Shown one piece after another: positions 1 through 8,134 of a DNA stretch of 64,000 bases (position 1 is its first letter; the number at the start of each line of letters is the position of its first letter). Where the stretch lies: contig CAZNPU010000001.1 in the NCBI GenBank assembly GCA_964575335.1, positions 248,001 through 312,000 of the forward strand. The letters are read 5' to 3'. Source of the DNA: CAZNPU01 sp964575335 (lineage in GTDB: Bacteria > Planctomycetota > Phycisphaerae > Phycisphaerales > SM1A02). A program made the position numbers and the translations under genes. The notes beneath the pieces are model-generated. The model was given only the letters and a program-made list of their open reading frames with translations, was not told the origin of the DNA and did not search any database.

Positions 1-195
1 GGCGCAGTGCCGGCAGCGGGCAGTTTGGCGCCTTGACCTTCTTGATGATGAAGTCCTCGCAGCAGATTCCAGACTGTGATGTGCCATCACAAAGCATGCC
101 ATCACAAAGCAGATGATTGATCCGGAAATGCCAGGCTGCTTCTTGTGATGTTTATCGTCTGCATGGATGACTGCGGTGGTGGCTGCTGAGTGCTG
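1..195. other. Left-edge stretch without a convincing gene
   Basis: I see no supported gene here. A 15-base word (TGCCATCACAAAGCA) occurs twice in perfect tandem at 82-96 and 97-111. The minus strand stays open from about 100 to the left edge, so the start of a gene lying mostly outside the window cannot be excluded, but there is no ribosome binding site or recognisable motif to support it. Confidence 0.4.
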
Positions 196-1065
196 TCATA
201 CATCGTTGCCCGGCGGCGGTGCCGCCACGCCGACGATGGCGATTCTTTTGGCATCTGCAGCCTGCAGCACGGCTGGCTTATCCACCAGAATCACGCGCCC
301 TGCTCCCAGCGCGATGCAACTGCAGCCAAGCCGCGCAGCGCGTTCGATCGTTGCCAGACCGATGGCAGGCACATCGGCGCGCATGTCGTGCTCGCGCTTG
401 GCGGTTTTGAGCAAGGTCCATCCCCGGGTTTTGCACAACTCGCCGGCACGGTCCATCATGGCGTCGGTGCCTTCCACCGCTTCAACGGCGATCACATCGC
501 GCTCGCGCACCGCGATGGCCTGACCGATGTCCAGCTCCACCGTCTGCGTCAGCAGAGGCCAGCCGAAGGCAATATCAGCCTGTTGCTGGGGGCTTGGCTG
601 CGTGCGGGTCATGACGCCCTCATGAGCCAGATGATCCTGAATGTAGGTGGTTGAATCGATGAGCATGATTCCGTTGCGGGCCAGTTCGTCAGCCACTGCC
701 GCCAGCACTGCAGCGTTGCGGCGATCATGGCGCAGATGACGGTACCACAACCGCACGGCGCGCCAATCCGGGATTTGCCGAAACAGCCGCCAGGGGTCGT
801 GCATGCGCTTTTTTGAAACCCGACCCACCATCACCGCTTCCTGCACGCCGGCCTTGCGCAGCACGCTGATCCATTGACCGATCCGCAGAACGCCTGCCAC
901 GGTGAACTGATCACATAACTGCGGCAACTGCAGATCGTATTGATCGCGCAAGCCCACGCAGCACACCACCACGCCAGCCCGGCGCATGCCTTGCGCAACC
1001 AGCAGCGGCACGCGGCCCTGGCCGGCAATCAACCCAACAGTCTGGCGCGTCAGTCTGAGCGTCAC
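196..1065 (-). CDS. lpxI: UDP-2,3-diacylglucosamine pyrophosphatase LpxI-like (DUF1009)
   Basis: The product, about 289 residues, resembles LpxI, the cytoplasmic or peripheral enzyme that hydrolyses UDP-2,3-diacylglucosamine to lipid X and UMP in lipid A synthesis, replacing LpxH in many bacteria. Visible family features are the N-terminal VGLIAGQGRVPLLVA segment, the central VMVGRVSKKRM segment, and the C-terminal half with GQAIAVRERDVIAVEAVEGTD followed by LLKTAKREHDMRADVPAIG. Length fits the family. The start is uncertain. The frame opens further upstream (TTG at 1122), but the GTG at 1065 puts the conserved glycine-rich segment close to the N terminus. No other lpx genes are in the window. 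The downstream desaturase gene is divergent. The family assignment is strong. Activity is inferred. Confidence 0.85.
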   Translation of the reverse strand: MTLRLTRQTVGLIAGQGRVPLLVAQGMRRAGVVVCCVGLRDQYDLQLPQLCDQFTVAGVLRIGQWISVLRKAGVQEAVMVGRVSKKRMHDPWRLFRQIPDWRAVRLWYRHLRHDRRNAAVLAAVADELARNGIMLIDSTTYIQDHLAHEGVMTRTQPSPQQQADIAFGWPLLTQTVELDIGQAIAVRERDVIAVEAVEGTDAMMDRAGELCKTRGWTLLKTAKREHDMRADVPAIGLATIERAARLGCSCIALGAGRVILVDKPAVLQAADAKRIAIVGVAAPPPGNDV

Positions 1066-1223
1066 AACTGCAAGTTTATCCGGCTTCACGGTTCTGCGCA
1101 CAGCGCAAGGCAGCGTGAGCAATCTTTGAAAATGCGTCCGATTTCTACCTGAAAGCTCCTGCGGTGCGCGCGAACGATCTACTATCTACGCCCGCCACGA
1201 CGCGGATGAGACTGGAGCACTTG

Positions 1224-2114
1224 ATGTCTGTTATGTCACAGCCGACCGACCACACCGGGCCGTCGAAACGCTTTCGTTTGAACAATCTTGACTGGCCGAC
1301 GGTTCTGGCCATTGGCGCACTGCATGTTGGATGCGTGTTCGCGTTCTTTCCCGCCATGTTTTCCTGGAGCGGCGTGGTTCTGGCAGTTGTATTGTGGTGG
1401 CTGTGCGGCGGGCTGGGCATTTGCCTGTGCTATCACCGCCTGCTGACGCATCGCAGTTTCCAGACGCCAAAGTGGTTTGAATATTTTCTTGTCGTGCTCG
1501 GCACGCTCAACTGGCAGGGCGGACCGCTGCGATGGGTGGGCGTGCATCGCATTCACCACAAGGAATCCGACGGCGAACACGATCCGCACTCGCCGCAGCA
1601 TGGTTTTACATGGGCGCACATGTTCTGGTGCCTGATGAAAGACGAGCCGGGCCACGATCCGCTGGCGGTGACGAAGGACCTGCAGCGCGACAAGGTCATC
1701 ATGTGCCTGGATCGCTATTTCTTCCTGCCGCAGTTCATCCTTGCTGCGCTGCTCTTCGGGGCCGGCTGGATGGCGCTCGGCTCGGTGACGGGGGGATTGA
1801 GCTGGGTCATCTGGGGCGTGTGCGTGCGTACGGTCTTCGGCTTCCACGCCACGTGGTTTGTGAATTCAGCCGCTCACACATGGGGCTATCGCAACTTCGA
1901 AACCACAGACGGCTCGCGCAACAACTGGTGGGTGGCGATCATCTCCTTTGGCGAAGGCTGGCACAACAACCATCATGCTCAGCAGCGATCAGCCGCCCAC
2001 GGCATGCGCTGGTGGGAAATCGATCTGACATACCTCACGATCCGCGCGCTGGAATTCGTCGGCCTGGCCACCCGTGTCGTGCGACCCAAATTGGAAACGA
2101 CGAAAGAAAGCTGA
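1224..2114 (+). CDS. Acyl-CoA/acyl-lipid delta-9 type fatty acid desaturase
   Basis: This 296-residue integral membrane di-iron desaturase would introduce a cis double bond into acyl chains and so tune membrane fluidity. All three histidine boxes are present: HRLLTH at residues 71-76, HRIHH at 108-112 and HNNHH at 247-251. Together they form the diiron ligand set of the stearoyl-CoA desaturase/OLE1 family. Hydrophobic segments lie around residues 25-65 and 165-205, as expected for the four-helix membrane core. The frame is open from 1164. I chose ATG 1224 because GGAG sits about eight bases upstream and earlier residues do not look like family sequence. The gene is divergent from lpxI. The substrate (CoA-linked or lipid-linked acyl) cannot be told from sequence. 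Confidence 0.9.
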   Translation: MSVMSQPTDHTGPSKRFRLNNLDWPTVLAIGALHVGCVFAFFPAMFSWSGVVLAVVLWWLCGGLGICLCYHRLLTHRSFQTPKWFEYFLVVLGTLNWQGGPLRWVGVHRIHHKESDGEHDPHSPQHGFTWAHMFWCLMKDEPGHDPLAVTKDLQRDKVIMCLDRYFFLPQFILAALLFGAGWMALGSVTGGLSWVIWGVCVRTVFGFHATWFVNSAAHTWGYRNFETTDGSRNNWWVAIISFGEGWHNNHHAQQRSAAHGMRWWEIDLTYLTIRALEFVGLATRVVRPKLETTKES

Positions 2115-2220
2115 CAACTGAGAGAGAATTGAAAGCCGACGCCGCTGGCATCATGCGTTGAGTGTTCAGGGATCGCACGCTCCACAGCCGCAGGTTTGCG
2201 ATCTCGGATTTTTGCGATTG

Positions 2221-2333
2221 AATCTCAATGTGAGATTTCTCGCCGCAGATTCCGGATTTGTGATGGCAGAACTCAATCTGAAATCTCAAATTTGAAATCT
2301 CAGATTTCAGATTTGAAATTTCAAATTTCAAAT
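2221..2333. repeat. AT-rich simple repeat made of AAATCTCAAATTT-type words
   Basis: This is a low-complexity block in GC-rich surroundings. It contains overlapping permutations of AAATCT, CAAATTT and CAGATTT, which also form inverted repeats, for example AATCTCA-atg-TGAGATT at 2221-2237. A 19-base word, AATCTGAAATCTCAAATTT, at 2274-2292 recurs exactly at 3282-3300. It lies between the desaturase stop and the stop of the minus-strand lipoprotein gene. It is not coding in any convincing frame. Confidence 0.8.
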
Positions 2334-2342
2334 GTGTCAGCA

Positions 2343-2966
2343 TCACCGTATGCCGACGAGTTTGAGGTCGAAGCCTTCCCGCGCCATGTCGATGGTCTTG
2401 AACTTGAACGGCTGGGCGATCTGCGGGCGAAGGCGACAGCGGATAAGGTTGTCGCCCATCGGCGTGACGCTGATGGCCTCGTTGTGAATGCCGGCTGCCA
2501 TGCGGGTCAGCGTGGCGACCAGATCGTGACGGTGCTTTCGCATCCACGCGGCGAACTCCTCCACGCCTTCGCCAGCTTCAGCGGCAGCCTGCTTGGTGCG
2601 TTCCGCCACGAGCTGATCCCAGAGCAGTTCATACTCTTCGTTGCGCAGGCATGTCAGCGTGTTCACGATCACATGTTCGGGCAGGTATGCGCTGAGAATG
2701 ATCGTGCCGTCATCGCGCTCTTCACGCATCTGAAACGGCTTGCTCGCACTCTCTTTGTCCTGCGCATGAAGCCGCCGCTGCGTCACCCGCGTGGAATATT
2801 TGACGATGGTGCCGTCTTCGAGCACCAGTTCATCAGGCAGCTCACCCAGCGCCGCTTTTTCGTAAAACGCCGGGCGTCGGTGATGTTCAATGCGATAACT
2901 CTGACATGCGCTGAGCAGCATTGCTGCGACAGCCATCAACAGCGCCGCCCGACTGCTGCGGCGCAT
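2343..2966 (-). CDS. Putative lipoprotein of unknown function
   Basis: A predicted secreted lipoprotein of 207 residues. The N terminus has basic residues, a hydrophobic stretch and a lipobox ending LLSAC, with the acceptor cysteine at residue 21. The mature part is charged and soluble, with no domain I recognise. It contains a segment on 'LEDGTIVKYSTR' and a helical middle rich in Glu, Arg and Ala (around residues 105-150). I chose the start at 2966 because it gives a compact signal peptide, although the frame stays open to 3296 and an ATG at 3071 is also possible. AT-rich repeat blocks lie on both sides of the gene, at 2221-2333 and 3281-3342. Function is unknown. Confidence 0.65.
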   Translation of the reverse strand: MRRSSRAALLMAVAAMLLSACQSYRIEHHRRPAFYEKAALGELPDELVLEDGTIVKYSTRVTQRRLHAQDKESASKPFQMREERDDGTIILSAYLPEHVIVNTLTCLRNEEYELLWDQLVAERTKQAAAEAGEGVEEFAAWMRKHRHDLVATLTRMAAGIHNEAISVTPMGDNLIRCRLRPQIAQPFKFKTIDMAREGFDLKLVGIR

Positions 2967-3423
2967 GAAGTTCACCGCGCCAGCAGCCGCCGCTGCTGTT
3001 GCTGACGCACGGTTGCGATCCCATGCCCCCAGCCGGGAATCATCGCGCTTCCGTCCACGCCGATTGAACATGCCAATAGTGTAAATCATCAGCGGAGCAT
3101 CAGAAACAGAAACTGGAATTGAACATCGAACGTCACGAGACGAAAGAGGGCAGCGAGAATTGAAAATCGAAACCCGGAAACCGGAAAGCGGCGAAACCGA
3201 TTGAAAATCGGCAAGTGGCAGGCAGGGCCCGCCGCTATGTGCTGCGCCCGCAGCATTCCGGGTGTTGCTCCTGCAGGGGCAAATCTGAAATCTCAAATTT
3301 CAAATTTCAGATCTCAAATTTCAAATCTGAAATCTCTTTTCAGAGCTCTCGAATCTTCTGCCTGCAAGATACGGGCTTGGGTTTCTGTGTGTTCGATAGC
3401 CGCTGGTTTTCGCGTGAGTCCAG
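2967..3423. other. Intergenic stretch holding a second AT-rich repeat block
   Basis: This stretch has no convincing gene. From about 3120 to 3220 it holds purine-rich simple sequence (words such as GAAAATCGAAACCCGGAAACC), and from 3281 to 3342 a second copy of the AT-rich repeat seen at 2221-2333. Confidence 0.6.
3281..3342. repeat. Second AT-rich AAATCTCAAATTT repeat block
   Basis: This block uses the same word family as the block at 2221-2333, including the identical 19-base word at 3282-3300. Inverted copies (CAAATTT/AAATTTG types and AAATCT/AGATTT types) could fold into alternative hairpins on either strand. Confidence 0.8.
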
Positions 3424-4644
3424 TTACTGGCTGGGGGCGATGATCTGGGCGGCCCAGAGTTGGCTTTGGCCGTCCTCGCCGCGCTGGCTTGTCCAGATCA
3501 TCACCGTGCCGTCGGAGGAAAACGCCGGCAGCACGTCGGCGCCGCTGGCATGCGTGATTCGTCGTTTACCCGTGCCATATCTGATCGTGCCGGTGGAGCT
3601 GGACAGATCACCCGGGTCGGCGTCGACGATGAACACCTCGTAGTTGTAGTGCCCGGCTTCACTGGTGGCGTACACCAGCGCTCGGCCATCGCGCGTCCAG
3701 AATGGGCACCAGTTCACATGCTGGTTGTTGGTGAGCTGATATTCGCGTTTGAGGCCGACGATCTCGCCTGCATCGTTGAACGCCAGTTCGCCCACAAACA
3801 GTTGCAGCAGATTGTTGTTGTTGCGATCGGAGCGATAGCAGATGCGTTTGCCGTCGGGCGAGAAGAACGGTCCGCCGTCGTAGCCGCGCGCCTGCACGAT
3901 GCGATGCGTTGCGCCGGTGTGCAGATCGAGTACGAACAGGTCGCCCTCGTTGGACTCAAGTGAACAGTACAGAAGGTGGCGTCCGTCGGGGCTGAGCGAA
4001 CCTTCAGCACAGTACGCCGTGCCGTCGCCGACCAGCACCTCAAGCGATTCTGCGCTGCCGTCGGCCTTGTCCAGCTCGCAGCGCACGATGCGCATTTCCG
4101 GCGGGAACATCCACTTGTATCGACCGGTGGCGCGCTGATAGCCCGGCGGGGTGGATTCGCTGGGCGGGCCGAGCGTGCTGGCGAAGATCACCACGTTCGG
4201 ATCGGTGGGATGAAACCAGCCGCAGGTATTGGCCGAGCCGGGGGGGCTGATGCGAACAATGTTCTCGATACCCGTGATGCGTCCCGTGGCTTTCTCGCGC
4301 ACCACATCGGCAACAAACATCGCATAAAAATCATCGGCAGCCTGGCCCTCAGCAGGAACCTCAACTGCCTGGAAAATGATCTTTGAATCGTCCGGCGAGA
4401 AGTACGATTCGCCTGCTTTCACAAACCGGTCCGCGAACGTCAGCTGCACATGGTTCGTCAGTGTGCCTCGCTCCGCTTCGCGCCAATCAATCGCCTCAGC
4501 GGCATGCTGCCCATGATGGCTGTGGGCGTAGGGGCGGTTCGGCGCTGATTCCTGCTGGGTTGACGCGGCGCAGGTCAGGAACAGTGAAGAACCGGCCAAA
4601 AAGGCGGCTGTGATTGCGGGAAGGCGATTCGTTGTCATGGTCAT
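3424..4644 (-). CDS. Secreted TolB-like beta-propeller (PD40 repeat) protein
   Basis: About 406 residues, with an N-terminal signal-like segment (NRLPAITAAFLAGSSLFL), a short histidine-rich linker, then at least five WD40-like/PD40 blades. The blades are recognisable by FSPDDSKIIF, LSPDGRHLLY, FSPDGKRICYRSDRN, TRDGRALVYATS and FSSDGTVMIW. Such propellers occur in TolB and in periplasmic or surface binding proteins. No catalytic domain is attached, so a binding or scaffolding role is inference. The start is one of two close ATG codons (4644 or 4638), chosen because they put the hydrophobic segment at the N terminus. Upstream codons to 4743 look like read-through. It faces the divergent pseudouridine synthase gene. 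Confidence 0.75.
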   Translation of the reverse strand: MTMTTNRLPAITAAFLAGSSLFLTCAASTQQESAPNRPYAHSHHGQHAAEAIDWREAERGTLTNHVQLTFADRFVKAGESYFSPDDSKIIFQAVEVPAEGQAADDFYAMFVADVVREKATGRITGIENIVRISPPGSANTCGWFHPTDPNVVIFASTLGPPSESTPPGYQRATGRYKWMFPPEMRIVRCELDKADGSAESLEVLVGDGTAYCAEGSLSPDGRHLLYCSLESNEGDLFVLDLHTGATHRIVQARGYDGGPFFSPDGKRICYRSDRNNNNLLQLFVGELAFNDAGEIVGLKREYQLTNNQHVNWCPFWTRDGRALVYATSEAGHYNYEVFIVDADPGDLSSSTGTIRYGTGKRRITHASGADVLPAFSSDGTVMIWTSQRGEDGQSQLWAAQIIAPSQ

Positions 4645-4782
4645 GATGGAACATGATAACCGGCTTGTGAGTCCGCCGGCAGTTTGTGCCGCGCGGCAGT
4701 TGCATGTGCATGCTGCGGCCTGCTTTGGCGCATCTGCCCGCATGCACCTGACGCCGCCCCGTAATGCTTCTACCCTATCGCT

Positions 4783-5415
4783 GTGTCCTCTGTAGAAGTG
4801 ATTTATCGCGACGAGCGCATCATCGTGTTGAACAAGCCGACGGGACTACTCTCGGTCCCGGGCATCGGGCCGGAAAAGGCCGACTGTCTGGCCAGGCGCG
4901 TGGCGGCGAGCTATCCCGGCGCGCGGATCGTGCATCGGCTGGACCGCGATACGTCAGGAGTCATTCTCATGGCTTTTGACGCTGAAGCCCATCGCGAACT
5001 GTCCCGGCAATTCCACGACCGCGAGGTGATCAAAACGTACATCGCAGTGGTGGCGGGCGTGGTGAAGGACGATGCGGGCACAATTGACCTGCCGATGCGC
5101 AAGGACATGACGCCCGGGAGAGGCCCGCTGCAGATCATCGATCATGCTGAGGGACGCCCCGCCATCACGCACTGGTGGGTCATGCAGCGATGCGAGGACC
5201 GCACGCGGCTGCGGCTGCGGCCGGTCACCGGCCGCTCGCATCAACTGCGGCTGCATCTGAAATCAATCGGCCATCCGATTCTTGGTGATGATCTTTACGC
5301 GCCGGCCAAAGTGCTGGCGATGGCTGACCGCCTGCTGCTGCACGCCCAGTCGCTCACCATTGTGCATCCCGAAACTGCTTCGCTGATGACATTTGAATCG
5401 CCGTGTCCGTTCTGA
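4783..5415 (+). CDS. RluA-family RNA pseudouridine synthase
   Basis: A 210-residue single-domain pseudouridine synthase that isomerises specific uridines in rRNA or tRNA. The diagnostic motif HRLDRDTSG is at residues 51-59, and Asp54 is the expected catalytic aspartate. The C-terminal RLRLRPVTGRSHQLRLHL segment is the conserved KTGRTHQIR-type motif. There is no S4 domain at the N terminus, unlike RluC/RluD, so it resembles RluA or short paralogues. It starts at GTG 4783; codon two onward matches the family (VIYRDERIIVLNKPTGLLS). The exact target base is not predictable. It ends about 50 bases before the stop of the convergent sigma factor gene. Confidence 0.9.
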   Translation: MSSVEVIYRDERIIVLNKPTGLLSVPGIGPEKADCLARRVAASYPGARIVHRLDRDTSGVILMAFDAEAHRELSRQFHDREVIKTYIAVVAGVVKDDAGTIDLPMRKDMTPGRGPLQIIDHAEGRPAITHWWVMQRCEDRTRLRLRPVTGRSHQLRLHLKSIGHPILGDDLYAPAKVLAMADRLLLHAQSLTIVHPETASLMTFESPCPF

Positions 5416-5466
5416 TAGCTCCGGCAAGCGACGAAATGAGCCTTGCCCTCCCAAACGCTTCAGCAT

Positions 5467-6390
5467 TTACGAGGCGGCACGCCGGTCGTTGATGCGCTTC
5501 GGTTTTGACCGCTTCGACGTTGTTGCGGTCGCCTGGCGCTTGTCGCGGAAGAAGCGGCTCGGCCGGTCGTCCTGCAACTGGGCCTGCAGTTTTCGCAATG
5601 CATCGACTTCGATCTGCCGCACGCGTTCGCGGGTGAGGCCGACTTCGCGCCCGATCTGCTTGAGCGTCAGCGGCTCCTGGCCTTCAAGGCCGAAGCGCAG
5701 CTTCAGCACGCGGGCGTCTCGTTCGTCAATGGAGTCCAGCAGCTTGAGAATGACGTGGAACTCTTCGCTTTGCGCGATGGCCTCATCCGGCGCTTCGCAG
5801 CGGAAATCGGCCAGCATGTCGGCAAAATCGACGCTTTCGCCGTCTTCATTCACCGGCGCCTGCGGTGGGGAATGGAACGCCTTCATGGCCCGGCGGATGA
5901 TGCTGAGCTTTTTCATCGGCACCTGCATCGCCTGAGCCAGTTCCTGCGTGGTGGGCTGGCGGCCAAGCTCTTCTTCAAGACGCCGATGCGTTTCTTTCCA
6001 CTTGGCGATCAACTCCACCATGTAGGCGGGAATGTGGATCGGCTGCACCGCGTTGATGAGCGTGCGTTTGATGGCCTGCTTGATCCACCACGAAGCATAG
6101 GTGCTGAATCGCGCGCCTTGGGCGGGATCAAAGCCCTCGACGGCGCGGATCAGGCCGATGTTGCCTTCCTCGATGAGGTCCGCCAGAGGCAAGCCGCGAT
6201 GCACGTAGTTCTTGCCGATGGAAACGACCAGTCGCAGGTTGGCCTTGACCATCTTCTCCTTGGCTTCCTGGTCGTTGTCGTTGATGATGCGCCAGCCAAG
6301 CTCGCGCTCTTCTGCTGCAGTCAGCAGGGGAACCTCATTGATCTGCTTGAGGTAGAGTTGCAGATCAGATTGCAGGGCTGGTCGTGCCAT
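5467..6390 (-). CDS. RNA polymerase sigma-70 factor, RpoD/SigA-like (group 1 or 2)
   Basis: A 307-residue sigma factor with regions 1.2 to 4.2 and no region 1.1. Visible landmarks are region 1.2 (DLQLYLKQINEVPLLTAAEE), region 2.2 (DLIEEGNIGLIRAVEGFDP), region 2.3-2.4 (ARFSTYASWWIKQAIKRTL), region 3 (IPAYMVELIAKWKETHRRL) and region 4.2 (TLKQIGREVGLTRERVRQIE). The region 2.4 residues match those reading TATAAT-type -10 boxes. The start at 6390 is well supported by AAAGGA a few bases upstream; the extension to 6480 is not family-like. Whether this is the housekeeping sigma or a group 2 paralogue cannot be decided from the window. Confidence 0.92.
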   Translation of the reverse strand: MARPALQSDLQLYLKQINEVPLLTAAEERELGWRIINDNDQEAKEKMVKANLRLVVSIGKNYVHRGLPLADLIEEGNIGLIRAVEGFDPAQGARFSTYASWWIKQAIKRTLINAVQPIHIPAYMVELIAKWKETHRRLEEELGRQPTTQELAQAMQVPMKKLSIIRRAMKAFHSPPQAPVNEDGESVDFADMLADFRCEAPDEAIAQSEEFHVILKLLDSIDERDARVLKLRFGLEGQEPLTLKQIGREVGLTRERVRQIEVDALRKLQAQLQDDRPSRFFRDKRQATATTSKRSKPKRINDRRAAS

Positions 6391-6788
6391 GCGGTCCTTT
6401 GTCAAACGCAGGGAGGAAGCGGAAGCGGAACTATGTTGTGCAGCAGCCGTTCGGCCGCGAGATATGCGTTGCTCACCCACCGTAGTATTCGGATCGCAGG
6501 GCGTATTGGATCCGATCCTGTGTTTGCGATTGCCCTTCTCAGGCTCTCGATGCTACCAATGATCCAACGACTCGCAATAGGTAAACGACATAGATGTTCG
6601 TCTTGACCGTGGCGCACCGACTCGCCGACGCTCACCATGTTGTTCGACTGGATTATCCCGCCGCTTAAGAAGCCTTGACACGAGGAAACAGGAACGTGTC
6701 CAGGAAAGGCGGTTTTCGGGCGTCGCAGCGATGAGAAGCCTATGGTTTCGCGTTGCTAGTGCCAAAAAAGGCCGACAATTGTTGTACC
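6391..6788. other. Divergent intergenic region between sigma factor and UVR-motif gene
   Basis: About 400 bases without a supported gene. It should carry promoters for both divergent genes. I see no clear paired -35/-10 for either, and no stable long hairpin. Confidence 0.5.
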
Positions 6789-7544
6789 GTGACCGATTTT
6801 GACCTGACCACATTTCTTCAAGACTGGCCGTACGAACCCGGACGGGTTAATGCCCGGCGGATTATCGGGACTGACGGCCGCCCCAAGCTGCAGATCCGTA
6901 TCGATCTCGGCGTGCTGCAGCTTGAACTTGATGGACGGCCCGACGGCCGCCGCCCGGAGGGATTCGATTCTCTGCTGACCTGCCAATTGCATCGTCTGCA
7001 GCGATACGCCAGCGAAACGGGGTCCACCGCCGGGTTTGTACTCAGCCAGGATGAATGCCGCGCGCTGCGCGAAGAGGCGGTGCAGTATCACCACCGGTAC
7101 GTGGCGCTTTTTGCCCTGGGCGATTTTGCCGGGGTCGCACGCGATACCCGGCGAAGCCTGGAACTGTTTGACCTGTGCAGAGACTTCGGCGAGACGGAGG
7201 TCGATCGCACCATCCTGGAGCAGTTTCGCCCGCAGGTCGTCATGATGCACACCCGCGCTGAAGCGGAAATGGCCATTGCTGCGGGACAGCCCAAAAAGGC
7301 GATTGCGGCTCTGGATAGCGGCCTGGCTGAACTGCGCAATGTGTTTGACGACGCCGGACGGCTTGATGATTTCGATCAGGCCAACGAGGTGCAGTTGCTA
7401 CGAGGCATGCGCGATGCGCTGATTCCCAAACTCCCCGCCAGCCAGAAGGCTGAGCTGCAGGAGCGGCTGCGGGCAGCCATCGACGCGGAAAACTACGAAC
7501 TCGCAGCAATCCTGCGCGATGAGCTGAAAATGCTCGAAGACTGA
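6789..7544 (+). CDS. UVR (UvrB/UvrC) motif-containing protein
   Basis: A 251-residue soluble protein. The N-terminal third (FLQDWPYEPGRVNARRIIGTDGRPKLQIR, followed by DLGVLQLELDGRPDGRRP) looks like a family I recall from planctomycetes. The middle is helical. The C terminus (about residues 215-247, ELQERLRAAIDAENYELAAILRDEL) is a UVR motif, the two-helix module by which UvrB contacts UvrC and which also occurs in McsA and Clp adaptor proteins. A role in repair or proteolysis is therefore possible but unproven. The start is GTG 6789, chosen from the family-like N terminus. No clear ribosome binding site is visible, and TTG 6753 or GTG 6759 also lie in frame. It is convergent with ruvX, 21 bases away. 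Confidence 0.75.
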   Translation: MTDFDLTTFLQDWPYEPGRVNARRIIGTDGRPKLQIRIDLGVLQLELDGRPDGRRPEGFDSLLTCQLHRLQRYASETGSTAGFVLSQDECRALREEAVQYHHRYVALFALGDFAGVARDTRRSLELFDLCRDFGETEVDRTILEQFRPQVVMMHTRAEAEMAIAAGQPKKAIAALDSGLAELRNVFDDAGRLDDFDQANEVQLLRGMRDALIPKLPASQKAELQERLRAAIDAENYELAAILRDELKMLED

Positions 7545-7565
7545 ATAACCCCGGCCTTGCCAAGG

Positions 7566-7970
7566 CTACATGTGGAGGAAATCGCGCAGGATTTCCGCAG
7601 CCGCGAGGGCGTCGCGCAGTTGCTTTTTCTGTTTGTGCGTGCGGCCGGTGCGAGCCATGCGCTGATCGGCTGCGTAACTGGTCAGCCGCTCGTCCTGGTA
7701 GTGAATCGGCAGCTTGACGCGTTCCTGCAGTTTTTCGCCAAGCTCACGGGTGGCTTTGGCGGCTGGGCCTTCCGTTCCATCCATGTTCAGCGGCAGGCCG
7801 ATGACAATCGCATCCGGACGCTGGCGTTCAATCGAGCGAATCAACGCATCCAGCAGCGCAGGTCCGCGAGGCAACTGGATGACCTCCAGCGGCGACACCA
7901 GGCCGGTTTCGTCATCGCCCGCAGCAAGACCGGTGCGCTTGTCGCCAAAATCGATCGCGAGATAACGCAT
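7566..7970 (-). CDS. ruvX: Putative pre-16S rRNA nuclease / Holliday junction resolvase YqgF (RuvX)
   Basis: A 134-residue RNase H-fold nuclease. The N-terminal MRYLAIDFGDKRTGLA carries the first catalytic aspartate, DAIVIGLPLNMDG is the second conserved strand, and YQDERLTSYAAD carries the conserved DERxTS motif. The last aspartate region lies in RDALAAAEILRDFL. In E. coli YqgF is essential and acts in 16S rRNA 5'-end maturation. A resolvase role has also been proposed. I chose the methionine before RYLAIDFG, two codons inside the longest frame. It is the last of four minus-strand genes (plsC, ruvA, manC, ruvX). Confidence 0.92.
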   Translation of the reverse strand: MRYLAIDFGDKRTGLAAGDDETGLVSPLEVIQLPRGPALLDALIRSIERQRPDAIVIGLPLNMDGTEGPAAKATRELGEKLQERVKLPIHYQDERLTSYAADQRMARTGRTHKQKKQLRDALAAAEILRDFLHM

Positions 7971-8110
7971 GAGCATGAGTCACGAAGGAAGTGCGCTGAC
8001 ATCCATCGTATCGATCAAATTCGAATTTGATGCGCGGGGTGGGGATTTGAGAGATGGGGAGTTGTGGTTTGATGGATGATCCGGGTCTTCCCTTTGGTCA
8101 GACCCGGCGT

Positions 8111-8131
8111 GGGGGAGGGGATGGGGGAGGG
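8111..8131 (+). other. Potential G-quadruplex tract downstream of manC
   Basis: Four runs of three to five guanines separated by one or two bases (5-A-4-AT-5-A-3 pattern) fit the G-quadruplex consensus on the plus strand. The tract sits just beyond the manC stop, so the manC transcript carries the C-rich complement. Confidence 0.5.
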
Positions 8132-8134
8132 TTG

